Counted from the first letter of the stretch, positions 1 through 8,896 are shown. The stretch: DNA of 49,659 nucleotides from Pseudomonas nabeulensis (GCF_004682045.1 NZ_QUZT01000052.1:1-49659); one strand, 5' to 3'. Notes: generated by a model not told the origin, from the sequence alone. Translations and numbers: made by a program.

Positions 1-65
1 CCGTGTTGCTCCTGTCATCTCTTAACTGACTGGCATTAGGGCAAGCCCCTTCCCACAGGTATTTC

Positions 66-1034
66 TTAGTGCGTACGGGCTACCGCAAACTCACTCAGCT
101 CAACCAAGGCATCCCGGTATTCGCTGGCTGGCAAAGCTTCGAGGCAGGTAATCGCACGCGCCACGTAATCCCGCGCCAGTTGTGCGGTGTACTCCAGGGA
201 GCCCGAGGCCTCCACGGCGTCCCGAATGGCCTCCAGGTCTTCGATCCCGCCTTTCTGGATCGCCTTGCGCACCAGTGCCGCCTGTTCCGGCGTGCCTTCG
301 CGCATGGTGTAGATCAGCGGCAAGGTCGGCTTGCCTTCGGCCAAGTCGTCACCGACGTTCTTGCCCAGGGTTTCGGCGTCGCCACGGTAGTCGAGCAGGT
401 CGTCCACCAGTTGGAATGCCACGCCCAGGTGATCGCCAAAGGTGCGCAGGGCTTCGGCCTGTTCGGCGGTGGCGCCACACAGCGCAGCGGCACTATGGGT
501 AGACGCTTCGAAGAGCATCGCGGTCTTGCCGCGAATCACTTCCATGTAGGTTTCTTCGGTGGTGCTGGCGTCGCGGACCTTGGACAGTTGCAGCACTTCG
601 CCTTCGGCGATGATGCGCGTGGCCTGTGAAAGAATCTTCATCACCGGCATCGAGCCCAGCTCGACCATCATTTCGAACGAGCGCGAATACAGGAAATCGC
701 CCACCAATACGCTGGGAGCGTTGCCCCACATGGCGTTGGCGGTCTCGCGGCCACGGCGCATGCCGGACATGTCGACCACGTCGTCATGCAGCAGGGTGGC
801 GGTATGCAGGAACTCGATGGTTGCAGCCAGCAGGCGCAAGTCATCGCCTTCGCGCCCCAGGGCCTTGCCACACAGCAACACTAATAAAGGACGCAGGCGC
901 TTGCCGCCCGCCGACGTAATATAGTCGCCAATTTTGGAGACCAGCGGCACTTTGGAAGTCAGCTGCTTCTTGATGATGCCGTCGACGGCGCTAAAATCGT
1001 CCGCGACCGCGCGGTAGAAAGCTTGGGGTTGCAT
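66..1034 (-). CDS. ispB: All-trans polyprenyl diphosphate synthase (octaprenyl/nonaprenyl)
   Basis: Condenses isopentenyl diphosphate units onto an allylic primer to build the isoprenoid side chain of ubiquinone. The 322-residue protein has both Asp-rich motifs of trans-prenyltransferases: DDVVD at residues 84-88 and DDLLD at 211-215, plus the GGKRLRP substrate-binding segment near residue 43. Length matches the family. It is divergent from rplU, the arrangement also found in E. coli. Pseudomonads use ubiquinone-9, so the product is probably the C45 chain rather than C40; the sequence alone does not settle chain length. Confidence 0.95.
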   Translation of the reverse strand: MQPQAFYRAVADDFSAVDGIIKKQLTSKVPLVSKIGDYITSAGGKRLRPLLVLLCGKALGREGDDLRLLAATIEFLHTATLLHDDVVDMSGMRRGRETANAMWGNAPSVLVGDFLYSRSFEMMVELGSMPVMKILSQATRIIAEGEVLQLSKVRDASTTEETYMEVIRGKTAMLFEASTHSAAALCGATAEQAEALRTFGDHLGVAFQLVDDLLDYRGDAETLGKNVGDDLAEGKPTLPLIYTMREGTPEQAALVRKAIQKGGIEDLEAIRDAVEASGSLEYTAQLARDYVARAITCLEALPASEYRDALVELSEFAVARTH

Positions 1035-1113
1035 CAGCGACAGACGCTCCAGAAGGGTTGCGCGGCATGCTAGGACCCTGACCCCCGGGTGTCAAGGCGC
1101 GATGGACGGCTAC

Positions 1114-1142
1114 TTGCAACCCTACAAAGCCTTGCGTACAAT
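1114..1142 (+). promoter_or_regulatory. Probable sigma-70 promoter of rplU-rpmA
   Basis: A TTGCAA hexamer (1114-1119), a 17-nt spacer and TACAAT (1137-1142) form a good sigma-70 match in the ispB/rplU divergent gap. It would give a 5' leader of about 125 nt before rplU, long enough for translational control, although I could not identify a known leader fold. Confidence 0.6.
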
Positions 1143-1273
1143 CGCGCACCCTGAACTTCCTGGGCAGCACCTGCCTTACGCAATTGCATTCGGGACGTCC
1201 ATCCCATGCAGCCATGCCAGCCAATACCTTTTCTTATAAAGCGCTGGGTGAGCAGGATTATCGGAGAAATACC

Positions 1274-1588
1274 ATGTCGTACGCAGTAATTGTTACTGGT
1301 GGCAAGCAATACAAAGTCGCCCCAGGTGAATACCTGAAGATCGAGAAACTGGAAGTCGCTACTGGCGAATCCGTTACTTTTGATCGCGTTCTGTTGGTCG
1401 CCAATGGCGATGACGTGAACATCGGCGCTCCAGTTGTTGCTGGCGCTACCGTTGTGGCTGAAGTGATCTCCCAAGGTCGTCACGATAAAGTCCGCATCAT
1501 CAAGTTCCGTCGTCGTAAGCACCACATGAAGCGTATGGGCCACCGCCAGTGGTACACCGAGATCAAAATCACCGGTATTCAGGCTTAA
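1274..1588 (+). CDS. rplU: 50S ribosomal protein L21
   Basis: Large-subunit protein L21, binding 23S rRNA. The ATG at 1274 gives 104 residues beginning MSYAVIVTGGKQYKVAPGEY, the usual length and N-terminus; an in-frame ATG at 1184 would add a non-homologous 30-residue extension. The start is preceded by GGAGAAATACC. The conserved RRRKHHMKRMGHRQWYTEIK block lies near the C-terminus. It is followed after 34 bp by rpmA, the normal L21-L27 operon. Confidence 0.98.
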   Translation: MSYAVIVTGGKQYKVAPGEYLKIEKLEVATGESVTFDRVLLVANGDDVNIGAPVVAGATVVAEVISQGRHDKVRIIKFRRRKHHMKRMGHRQWYTEIKITGIQA

Positions 1589-1622
1589 TTTCAGCCTAAT
1601 TCCTCACTAGGAGAATTGACTC

Positions 1623-1880
1623 ATGGCACACAAAAAAGCTGGTGGTAGTACCCGTAACGGTCGCGACTCAGAAGCCAAACGCCTTGGCGTTAAGATGTAT
1701 GGCGGCCAGAAAATCATTCCGGGCAACATCATCGTGCGTCAGCGCGGCACCCAATTCCACGCCGGTTACGGTGTAGGCATGGGTAAAGATCACACCCTCT
1801 TCGCGAAAATCGAAGGCGTGATCAAGTTTGAAGTAAAAGGCGCTTTCAACCGCCGTTACGTGAGCGTTGTCGCAGCTTAA
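1623..1880 (+). CDS. rpmA: 50S ribosomal protein L27
   Basis: L27 lies near the peptidyl-transferase centre of the ribosome. The 85-residue protein starts MAHKKAGGSTRNGRDSEAKR, the canonical N-terminal tail, and has the full bacterial length. A strong AGGAG precedes the start. It is the second gene of the rplU-rpmA operon and is followed by a hairpin terminator before obg. Confidence 0.98.
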   Translation: MAHKKAGGSTRNGRDSEAKRLGVKMYGGQKIIPGNIIVRQRGTQFHAGYGVGMGKDHTLFAKIEGVIKFEVKGAFNRRYVSVVAA

Positions 1881-1894
1881 TTGCGAGATCGCTG

Positions 1895-1927
1895 GAAAAG
1901 CCCTGTCTTGCGACGGGGCTTTTTCGT
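1895..1927 (+). terminator. Rho-independent terminator after rpmA
   Basis: AAAAGCCC and GGGGCTTTTT pair as the stem of a hairpin about 15 bp past the rpmA stop, ending in a T run. It separates the ribosomal protein operon from obg. Confidence 0.85.
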
Positions 1928-2073
1928 TTGTGGAGTGAGTCTCTTGCAAAGCTGTTTGTGATGGGCTCAGGCGCTGGATTTGCGGTCGCTGATTGAGGTC
2001 GCTGCGCTCATTTTTGCAAGAGTCTTATGTCTTGGTTTCTTAAGCTCGTCCATGCGACGAGAGGCGTTTTGTT

Positions 2074-3297
2074 ATGAAGTTCGTTGATGAAGTTTCCATC
2101 CGAGTAAAAGCAGGCGACGGCGGTAACGGTTGCATGAGTTTCCGTCGCGAAAAATTCATCGAAAACGGTGGTCCCAACGGCGGTGACGGTGGTGACGGCG
2201 GTTCCATCTACATGATGGCCGACGAAAACCTCAACACCCTGGTCGACTACCGTTACACCCGGCACTTCGATGCCGAGCGTGGCTCCAACGGCGGCAGCAC
2301 CGACTGCACCGGTAAAAAAGGCGAAGACTTGGTACTGCGCGTACCAGTCGGCACCACGATCATCGACTCGGCCACCCAGGAAGTGATTGGCGACCTGACC
2401 AAGGCCGGCCAAAAACTGATGGTAGTGCAGGGCGGCTGGCACGGTCTGGGTAACACCCGATTCAAGTCCAGTACCAACCGTGCGCCGCGCCAGACTACCC
2501 CGGGCAAGCCGGGCGAGCAGCGTGACCTCAAGCTGGAAATGAAAGTACTGGCGGACGTGGGCCTGCTGGGCCTGCCGAACGCCGGTAAAAGTACCTTCAT
2601 CCGCTCGGTCTCGGCCGCCAAGCCGAAAGTCGCCGATTACCCGTTCACCACCCTGGTGCCAAACCTGGGCGTGGTCAGCGTCGATCGCTGGAAAAGCTTC
2701 GTAATCGCCGACATTCCCGGCCTGATCGAAGGCGCTTCCGATGGCGCCGGCCTGGGGATTCGCTTCCTCAAGCACTTGTCCCGCACCCGTTTGCTGCTGC
2801 ATCTCGTCGACATGGCGCCGCTGGATGACACCAGCGCACCGGACGCCGCCGAAGTGATCGTCAGCGAACTGACCAAGTTCAGCCCGTCCCTGGCCGAGCG
2901 TGATCGCTGGTTGGTACTGAACAAGTGCGACCAGATCCTCGAAGAGGAACACGAGGAACGCGTCAAGGAAATCGTCGAGCGCCTGGAGTGGGAAGGCCCG
3001 GTCTACGTGATCTCGGCCATCGCCAAAGAAGGCACCGAGCGCCTGACCCGCGACATCATGCGCTACCTCGAAGACCGTGCCGACCGCCTGGCGGCCGACC
3101 CGGTATTCAAGGCAGAACTGGCCGAACTCGACCAGCGCATCGAAGACGAAGCCCGCGCCCAGTTGCAGGCGCTGGACGACCAGCGTGCCCTGCGCCGCAG
3201 CGGCGTGAAGTCGGTCCATGACATCGGTGACGACGATTGGGACGAAGAAGACGTGGATGATGAAGATGGTCCGGAAATCATTTACGTGCGTGACTGA
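2074..3297 (+). CDS. obg: Obg family GTPase (CgtA)
   Basis: Essential ribosome-associated GTPase involved in 50S assembly and stress signalling. The 407 residues show the Gly-rich Obg fold at 1-158 (GDGGNG, NGGPNGGDGGDGG), then a G domain with the P-loop GLPNAGKS at 166-173, DIPG for switch II and NKCD as the base-specificity motif. The C-terminus is an acidic tail rich in Asp and Glu, typical of proteobacterial CgtA. Its position after rplU-rpmA is conserved across proteobacteria. An antisense open frame covers most of it and is a composition artefact. Confidence 0.98.
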   Translation: MKFVDEVSIRVKAGDGGNGCMSFRREKFIENGGPNGGDGGDGGSIYMMADENLNTLVDYRYTRHFDAERGSNGGSTDCTGKKGEDLVLRVPVGTTIIDSATQEVIGDLTKAGQKLMVVQGGWHGLGNTRFKSSTNRAPRQTTPGKPGEQRDLKLEMKVLADVGLLGLPNAGKSTFIRSVSAAKPKVADYPFTTLVPNLGVVSVDRWKSFVIADIPGLIEGASDGAGLGIRFLKHLSRTRLLLHLVDMAPLDDTSAPDAAEVIVSELTKFSPSLAERDRWLVLNKCDQILEEEHEERVKEIVERLEWEGPVYVISAIAKEGTERLTRDIMRYLEDRADRLAADPVFKAELAELDQRIEDEARAQLQALDDQRALRRSGVKSVHDIGDDDWDEEDVDDEDGPEIIYVRD

Positions 3298-3315
3298 TCC
3301 GTTGCAGTAAACTTG

Positions 3316-3344
3316 AACGCCGCTCTCTTTAGAGCGGCGTTTTA
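3316..3344 (+). terminator. Terminator after obg
   Basis: AACGCCGCTCT pairs with AGAGCGGCGTT across a short loop, about 18 bp after the obg stop, and is followed by TTTAG. It is a compact GC-rich stem with a short T run. Confidence 0.8.
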
Positions 3345-3408
3345 GTATCCGGGTTTAACGTTATGGGCCGCGCTGGGTCGCGCAGCCCTCACTCTAAGGT
3401 TGAAGATG

Positions 3409-4527
3409 ATGCGGAGCAAAGTCACAGGTGCGCAGCGCTGGGTCGTGAAGATCGGAAGTGCGCTGCTGACGGCGGATGGCAAGGGGCTGGATCGCGCAGC
3501 CATGAGCGTCTGGGTGGAGCAGATGGTGGCCTTGCACGAGGCCGGTGTCGAGTTGGTGTTGGTGTCGTCCGGGGCAGTTGCTGCCGGGATGAGCCGCCTC
3601 GGCTGGACCGCGCGACCCAGCGCGATGCACGAACTGCAAGCCGCTGCCGCCATCGGCCAGATGGGCCTGGTGCAAGCCTGGGAATCCAGCTTTGCCGAAC
3701 ATGGCCGCCACACCGCGCAGATCCTGCTGACCCACGACGACCTGTCCGACCGCAAGCGCTACCTCAACGCCCGCAGCACCCTGCGCGCGCTGGTGGAGCT
3801 CAAGGTTATCCCGGTGATCAACGAAAACGACACCGTGGTCACCGACGAAATCCGCTTTGGCGACAACGACACCCTGGCCGCGCTGGTGGCCAACCTGGTG
3901 GAAGCCGACCTGCTGGTGATCCTCACCGACCGCGACGGCATGTTCGACGCCGACCCGCGCAACAACCCCGACGCCCAGTTGATCTTCGAAGCCCGCGCCG
4001 ATGACCCGGCGCTGGACGCGGTGGCCGGCAGTGTTGGCGGTGCCCTGGGCCGTGGTGGCATGCAGACCAAACTGCGCGCAGCACGCCTGGCTGCGCGTTC
4101 CGGCGCCCACACCATCATCGTTGGCGGGCGCATCGAGCGCGTGCTGGACCGCCTCAAGGCCGGTGAGCGCATCGGTACGTTGCTGTCGCCGGAGCGGGGC
4201 ATGCTGGCGGCGCGCAAACAATGGCTGGCCGGTCATTTGCAAACCCGTGGCACCCTGGTGCTGGACGATGGCGCGGTCTCGGCCTTGTCCCAAGGCAACA
4301 AGAGCTTGCTGCCGGTCGGCGTCAAGTTGGTACAGGGCAGCTTCCGCCGTGGCGAGATGGTGGTGTGTGTGGCACCCGACGGTCGCGAAATCGCCCGCGG
4401 CCTGGCCAACTACAGCGCCCTCGAAGCACAGAAAATCATTGGCCAGTCGTCTGACGCGATTGTGAGCCTGTTGGGTTATATGGCGGAGCCGGAACTGGTG
4501 CACCGCGATAACCTGATCCTGGTCTAA
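3409..4527 (+). CDS. proB: Glutamate 5-kinase
   Basis: Phosphorylates L-glutamate with ATP in the first step of proline synthesis. The 372-residue protein has an amino-acid kinase domain (VVKIGSALLT near residue 12, VINENDTVV and FGDNDTLAA in the middle) and a C-terminal PUA domain from about residue 280. There are tandem ATGs at 3406 and 3409; the second gives the usual MRSKVTGAQRW start, and an AAGG ribosome site lies just upstream. Proline feedback inhibition is a family property and cannot be read from the sequence. creA follows after 15 bp and is probably co-transcribed. Confidence 0.96.
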   Translation: MRSKVTGAQRWVVKIGSALLTADGKGLDRAAMSVWVEQMVALHEAGVELVLVSSGAVAAGMSRLGWTARPSAMHELQAAAAIGQMGLVQAWESSFAEHGRHTAQILLTHDDLSDRKRYLNARSTLRALVELKVIPVINENDTVVTDEIRFGDNDTLAALVANLVEADLLVILTDRDGMFDADPRNNPDAQLIFEARADDPALDAVAGSVGGALGRGGMQTKLRAARLAARSGAHTIIVGGRIERVLDRLKAGERIGTLLSPERGMLAARKQWLAGHLQTRGTLVLDDGAVSALSQGNKSLLPVGVKLVQGSFRRGEMVVCVAPDGREIARGLANYSALEAQKIIGQSSDAIVSLLGYMAEPELVHRDNLILV

Positions 4528-4542
4528 CCAAAGGAATACCCG

Positions 4543-5007
4543 ATGCGCGTAATGAAGGGATTACTCGGCCTGCTGTTGGCCATGCCGTTGTTGGCGTCTG
4601 CCGAAGAAGTCGGCCAGGTGTCGACGGTGTTCAAGTTCGTCGGCCCCAACGACCGAATCGTCGTTGAAGCGTTTGACGATCCGAAGGTCGACGGTGTGAC
4701 CTGCTACCTGTCCCGCGCCAAGACCGGCGGCGTCAAAGGCGGCCTGGGCCTGGCCGAAGACCGCGCCGAAGCCTCGATCGCCTGCCGTCAGGTTGGCCCG
4801 ATCCGCTTCAAGGGCGAACTCAAGGACGGCGACGAAGTATTCAAGGAGCGCACCTCCCTAGTGTTCAAGACCATGCAGGTGGTGCGCTTCCTCGACAAGA
4901 AGCGCAACACCCTGGTTTACCTGGTGTACAGCGACCGCCTGATCGAAGGCAGCCCGCAGAACGCAGTGACGGCGATTCCGATTTTGCCCTGGCCGACCGC
5001 TCAGTAA
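4543..5007 (+). CDS. creA: CreA family periplasmic protein
   Basis: A 154-residue protein of the CreA family, whose molecular role is still unclear despite its historical catabolite-regulation name. An N-terminal signal peptide (MRVMKGLLGLLLAMPLLASA) predicts export to the periplasm. The mature part contains the family's VSTVFKFVGPNDRIVVEAFD start and two cysteines, in GVTCYLSRAK and SIACRQVGPI, that could form a disulfide. It sits 15 bp downstream of proB on the same strand. The function is not inferable beyond the family. Confidence 0.85.
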   Translation: MRVMKGLLGLLLAMPLLASAEEVGQVSTVFKFVGPNDRIVVEAFDDPKVDGVTCYLSRAKTGGVKGGLGLAEDRAEASIACRQVGPIRFKGELKDGDEVFKERTSLVFKTMQVVRFLDKKRNTLVYLVYSDRLIEGSPQNAVTAIPILPWPTAQ

Positions 5008-5108
5008 CTTGCAGGCGGGTTTTGCAATCGGCGTCTATGATTGCACGCTTGCGGGTTGTACTCTCGGTGAGCCGCTTTGCTAAGAACATGGGATATCTGG
5101 AGTTCGTC

Positions 5109-5591
5109 ATGAGTGCTTTCCACGACCTGAAACTCAAAGCTTTGGACGGACAAGAGCTGCCGCTGGCGCCTTTCAAGGGGCAAGTCGTGCTGGTGGTGAA
5201 TGTGGCTTCCAAGTGTGGTTTGACCCCGCAATATGCGGCGTTGGAAAACCTTTACCAGCAGTACAAGGACCAGGGGTTCACCGTGCTTGGCCTGCCATGC
5301 AACCAGTTTGCCGGGCAAGAACCAGGCACTGAGGATGAGATCCGTGAGTTCTGCAGCCTTAACTACGGCGTGACCTTTCCCCTGGGCAGCAAACTCGAGG
5401 TCAATGGCCCTGATCGCCATCAGCTTTACCGTTTACTGGCGGGTGAGGGGGCGGAGTTTCCAGGGGATATCACCTGGAATTTCGAGAAATTCCTGCTGGG
5501 CAAGGATGGCCGTGTGCTGGCGCGTTTCTCCCCACGCACTGCACCGGACGATCCCGCTATCGTCCAGGCCATCGAAAAAGCCCTGAGCTGA
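5109..5591 (+). CDS. Glutathione/thioredoxin peroxidase (Cys type)
   Basis: Reduces hydroperoxides using a thiol donor. The ATG at 5109, preceded by TGGAG, gives 160 residues, the normal bacterial length. The catalytic centre is VNVASKCGLTPQY with peroxidatic Cys36 in place of the selenocysteine of vertebrate enzymes. The Gln and Trp of the catalytic tetrad are visible in LGLPCNQFAGQEPG and TWNFEKFL. The extra Cys in PCNQF is the resolving Cys of Cys-type, thioredoxin-dependent members, so thioredoxin may be the real donor. It is followed by a REP doublet. Confidence 0.92.
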   Translation: MSAFHDLKLKALDGQELPLAPFKGQVVLVVNVASKCGLTPQYAALENLYQQYKDQGFTVLGLPCNQFAGQEPGTEDEIREFCSLNYGVTFPLGSKLEVNGPDRHQLYRLLAGEGAEFPGDITWNFEKFLLGKDGRVLARFSPRTAPDDPAIVQAIEKALS

Positions 5592-5603
5592 ACCTATCTC
5601 CTT

Positions 5604-5695
5604 GTGGCGAGGGAGCTTGCTCCCGCTGGAGTGCGAAGCGCTCCCAGCATTTTGGGGCCGCTACGCAGCCCAGCGGGAGCAAGCTCCCTCGCCAC
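5604..5695. repeat. REP doublet (REPIN-like), GAGGGAGCTTGCTCCC type
   Basis: Two 26-bp arms at 5604-5629 and 5670-5695 are perfect reverse complements. Each arm is itself palindromic around GGGAGCTTGCTCCC. They are separated by 40 bp of imperfectly paired sequence. This is the paired-REP architecture described in the P. fluorescens complex, mobilised in trans by RAYT transposases. It lies just after the peroxidase gene. Confidence 0.9.
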
Positions 5696-5817
5696 GAGTT
5701 TGCTTCAATCGAAGACTCTTGCTTTTACCCCTTAATCACCCAGATCAATAGTGCTGTTCAGCCCTGCATGAGCTCCATATTATCCACGTCATAAACTCGC
5801 CTTCGTGGAGCCTACCC

Positions 5818-6921
5818 ATGCCTGTCCAAGCCTTGTTCAAACCCTTCCAGCTCGGCGCATTGCAGCTGTCGACCCGTGTAGTCATGGCACCCATGACCCG
5901 TTCGTTCTCGCCGGGTGGCGTGCCTAATTCCAAAGTCATCGAGTACTACCGCCGCCGCGCTGCGGCAGGTGTGGGCTTGATCATCACCGAAGGCACAGTG
6001 GTCGGCCATCAAGCCTCCAACGGTTACCCGAACGTTCCCCATTTCTACGGCGAGGCCGCGCTGGCCGGTTGGAAGAAAGTCGTCGATGCAGTGCACGCCG
6101 AAGGCGGCAAGATCGTCCCACAACTGTGGCATGTGGGCAGTGTGCGTCGCATCGGCACCGAGCCTGACGCCAGCGTGCCCGCCTACGGCCCGATGGAAAA
6201 ACTCAAGGATGGCAACGTGGTCGTCCACGGCATGACCACCCAAGACATCCAGGACGTGATCAACGCGTTCGCCCAAGCCGCCAAGGATGCCCAGAGCATT
6301 GGTATGGACGGCGTGGAGATCCACGGCGCCCACGGCTATCTGGTCGACCAGTTCTTCTGGGAAGGTAGCAACCAGCGTACCGACGAGTACGGCGGCAGCC
6401 TGGCCAACCGTTCGCGTTTTGCTATCGAACTGATCCAGGCCACGCGCGCCGCCGTTGGTCCGGACTTCCCGATCATCTTCCGTTTCTCGCAATGGAAGCA
6501 GCAGGACTACACCGCGCGCCTGGTGCAAACCCCCGAGGCGCTGGGTGCGTTCCTCAAGCCGTTGTCTGATGCCGGCGTGGATATTTTCCACTGCTCCACT
6601 CGCCGTTTCTGGGAGCCGGAGTTCGAAGGTTCCGACCTCAACCTGGCCGGCTGGACCCGCCAACTCACTGGCAAGCCAACCATTACCGTGGGCAGCGTCG
6701 GCCTGGACGGTGAGTTCCTGCAATTTATGGTCAATACCGACAAGGTGGCGCAGCCGGCCAGCCTGGAGAAACTGCTGGAACGCCTGAACAATGATGAGTT
6801 CGACCTGGTGGCGGTGGGCCGTGCCCTGCTGGTGGACCCGGAATGGGCGGTGAAAGTACGTGAAGGCCGCGAGGGCGACATCCTGCCATTCAGTCGTGAG
6901 GCGTTGACGAGCCTGGTGTAA
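5818..6921 (+). CDS. Old Yellow Enzyme family NADH:flavin oxidoreductase
   Basis: FMN-dependent ene-reductase of the OYE superfamily, which reduces activated C=C bonds, quinones or nitro compounds with NAD(P)H. The 367-residue TIM barrel shows the N-terminal VVMAPMTRS motif (residues 21-29), the substrate-binding pair H169/H172 in HGAHGYLVDQFFWEGSN, and GSVG plus VGRALL phosphate-binding elements near the C-terminus. The start has a GTGGAG ribosome site. The last 32 bp overlap the 3' end of the convergent glycosyltransferase gene. The natural substrate cannot be assigned; NemA-like is the nearest description. Confidence 0.9.
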   Translation: MPVQALFKPFQLGALQLSTRVVMAPMTRSFSPGGVPNSKVIEYYRRRAAAGVGLIITEGTVVGHQASNGYPNVPHFYGEAALAGWKKVVDAVHAEGGKIVPQLWHVGSVRRIGTEPDASVPAYGPMEKLKDGNVVVHGMTTQDIQDVINAFAQAAKDAQSIGMDGVEIHGAHGYLVDQFFWEGSNQRTDEYGGSLANRSRFAIELIQATRAAVGPDFPIIFRFSQWKQQDYTARLVQTPEALGAFLKPLSDAGVDIFHCSTRRFWEPEFEGSDLNLAGWTRQLTGKPTITVGSVGLDGEFLQFMVNTDKVAQPASLEKLLERLNNDEFDLVAVGRALLVDPEWAVKVREGREGDILPFSREALTSLV

Positions 6922-8092
6922 GGGGCAAAAGGGCGGGCACCGGGTGCCCGTCCTTGCACACGCCGCGCAACTGCCGTTCGAACTGCTCGATAATCGCCGG
7001 CCAGCCCTGGCGGCTGGCATGCTGGCGTGCGTTGAGGCGCATGCGGCGCAAGCTTTCGGCGTCCTCCAGCAGCCAGTTGGCGGCATCACAAAAGGCGTCC
7101 TCATCGCCTGGCATCGCCAGCACACCGTTATAGCCGTGGCGAATATGCTGGGTTGCAGCGGCCTGGTCATAAGCCACCACGCCCAGGCCCGAGGCCATCG
7201 CTTCCAGCACCACATTGCCAAAGGTTTCGGTGAGGCTGGGGAACAGGAACACATCGCCTGATGCGTAATGTCGCGCCAGTTCCTCGCCGCGCTGGGTGCC
7301 GCAGAACACCGCGTCGGGCAGCTCCTGTCCCAGCTGCTTACGTTGCGGGCCGTCACCGACGATGATCAGTTTCAGCTGGCGCTGTGGATAAGTACTTTGC
7401 AGCGAGTCAAAACAACGCTTGAGCAGGCCCAGGTTCTTTTCCTGCGCCAGCCGGCCGACATGCAGCACCGCAATATCCTCGTTGCCCAAGCCCCAGCTTT
7501 CCCGCAGTGCATTGTCGCGTTTGGCGGGGTGGAACAACTGGCTGTCCACCCCGCGCGCGAGCAAGTCCAAGCGCTCGAAGTGTCGGCGCTCCAGCTCCAG
7601 GTGCTGGCTGGCACTCGGCACCAGGGTCAGGCTGGAGCGGTTATGAAACCAGCGCAGATAGTGGGTCACCACCCGGCTCAGCAAGCTCAGGCCGTATTGA
7701 TTCGAGTACTGCTGGAAATTGGTGTGAAAGCCGCTCACCACACCGATCCCCAGGCGTCGCGCGGCGCGCAAGGCTGATAGACCCAGTGGTCCCTCTGTGG
7801 CGATGTACAGCACATCCGGACGCTGGCGGGTCCAGCGCCGCAGCAACTTATGCATCGATGACTGGCCCCATTGCAGGCCGGGGTAACCCGGCAGTGGCCA
7901 GCCACGACAGAGCAACAATTCATCGTCGCTGGGACGGCTTTGGTCTGCGTTCTGGCGCGGGCGCACCAGTTCTACCTGATGACCGCGTGCGCGCAAGCCG
8001 TCGCACAGGCGACCAAGGGTATTGGCCACCCCGTTGATCTCTGGCGGGAAGGTTTCGGTAATCAAGGTGATGTGAAGCGAGGCTGTCGTCAT
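6890..8092 (-). CDS. GT4 family glycosyltransferase
   Basis: Retaining GT-B glycosyltransferase of 400 residues. The N-terminal half begins MTTASLHITLITETFPPEINGVANTL, typical of the MgtA/PimB-like mannosyltransferase subgroup. The C-terminal half has VGRLAQEKNLGLL and the E-x7-E style region ETFGNVVLEAMASGLGVV that binds the nucleotide sugar. ATG 8092 fits the family start better than one 33 bp upstream. It probably acts on a lipid or cell-surface glycan; the substrate is unknown. It lies 54 bp downstream of the cysZ-like gene on the same strand and overlaps the OYE gene by 32 bp at its 3' end. Confidence 0.88.
   Translation of the reverse strand: MTTASLHITLITETFPPEINGVANTLGRLCDGLRARGHQVELVRPRQNADQSRPSDDELLLCRGWPLPGYPGLQWGQSSMHKLLRRWTRQRPDVLYIATEGPLGLSALRAARRLGIGVVSGFHTNFQQYSNQYGLSLLSRVVTHYLRWFHNRSSLTLVPSASQHLELERRHFERLDLLARGVDSQLFHPAKRDNALRESWGLGNEDIAVLHVGRLAQEKNLGLLKRCFDSLQSTYPQRQLKLIIVGDGPQRKQLGQELPDAVFCGTQRGEELARHYASGDVFLFPSLTETFGNVVLEAMASGLGVVAYDQAAATQHIRHGYNGVLAMPGDEDAFCDAANWLLEDAESLRRMRLNARQHASRQGWPAIIEQFERQLRGVCKDGHPVPALLPLTPGSSTPHD
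6931..6953. terminator. Possible bidirectional terminator hairpin inside the GT4 3' end
   Basis: GGGCGGGCAC and GGTGCCCGTCC form a near-perfect stem directly after the OYE stop, while still inside the glycosyltransferase coding sequence. It is GC rich but lacks a clear T run on either side, so termination is inferred from the convergent arrangement. Confidence 0.45.
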
Positions 8093-8146
8093 GACCCACA
8101 GTGTCGCTGTGGGCCATGTCGTCATTGTGTCATTGGGATGATGGAT

Positions 8147-8896
8147 TTATGACTTGGCCAGCGTCTCGGCACCTTGCTCGCGCACCCAGAACAACGTCGC
8201 CCCGGCCACCGCCGCTGGCATCATCAGCAAGTTCACCACCGGCACCAGCAGCACCAGGTAGACGATGCCGCCGAAGCTCATGCTCTGCCAGCGTTTCTGG
8301 CGCAGCCAGGCGAGCATTTCGTTCCAGCCCAGTTTGTGGTTGTCCGCCGGATAGTCGATGTACTGGATCGCCATCATCCATACGCCAAACAACAGCCACA
8401 GCGGTGCGGCGATCAGGTTGACCACCGGAATGAATGACAGGATAAACAGGCCGATGGCCCGTGGCAGAAAGTAGCCCAGCTTGCGCATTTCCCGCGCCAG
8501 GGTACGCGGGACCATGGCGATCAGCTCGCCCCAGCTGAAGGCCGGAAAATCATCGGTGCCACGCACCACCACTTCGACTTTCTCCGAGAGAAAGCCGTTG
8601 AACGGCGCGGCGATGATGTTGGCGAGCATGGTAAAGGTGAAAAACACCATCAGCACCACCAGCACAACGAACAAAGGCCACAGCAGGTAATTCAGAAAGC
8701 CCAACCAACTCGGCAACGTCGGCATCAAGGTATCGACCCACAGGCTGAACTGATGGCCGGCGAAATAGATCAAGCCGACGAACAGCACCAGGTTGATCAC
8801 CAACGGCAGCAGCACAAACAGGCGCAGGCCTGGGCTCAACACCAGTTTGAGGCCTTCACGCAGGTATTGCGGGCCGGAAAGAGCGGGGGCGGGCAT
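8147..8896 (-). CDS. cysZ: CysZ-like (EI24 domain) membrane protein
   Basis: A 249-residue integral membrane protein of the EI24/CysZ family. CysZ supplies sulfate to the cysteine pathway in E. coli. Hydrophobic stretches occur near residues 22-48, 68-100, 145-180 and 205-235, and the conserved start SGPQYLREGLKLVLSPGLRLF is visible. ATG 8896 is chosen because it is preceded by GGAGTCCTCC and matches the family N-terminus; an upstream ATG at 9016 would add 40 unrelated residues. The gene is divergent from trxB. Sulfate transport is inferred from family and length only. Confidence 0.85.
   Translation of the reverse strand: MPAPALSGPQYLREGLKLVLSPGLRLFVLLPLVINLVLFVGLIYFAGHQFSLWVDTLMPTLPSWLGFLNYLLWPLFVVLVVLMVFFTFTMLANIIAAPFNGFLSEKVEVVVRGTDDFPAFSWGELIAMVPRTLAREMRKLGYFLPRAIGLFILSFIPVVNLIAAPLWLLFGVWMMAIQYIDYPADNHKLGWNEMLAWLRQKRWQSMSFGGIVYLVLLVPVVNLLMMPAAVAGATLFWVREQGAETLAKS

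Noticed and set aside
1149..1273. Structured ribosomal-protein leader (L21-type) before rplU
   Set aside because: The leader is long enough, but I could not trace a convincing conserved fold.
2008..3219. Long open frame antisense to obg
   Set aside because: Composition-driven shadow in GC-rich DNA; the protein has no recognisable domain and obg on the other strand is certain.
5812..7356. 514-codon frame antisense to the OYE gene and running into GT4
   Set aside because: Crosses two well-supported genes; the only protein-like part is an out-of-frame reading of the glycosyltransferase.
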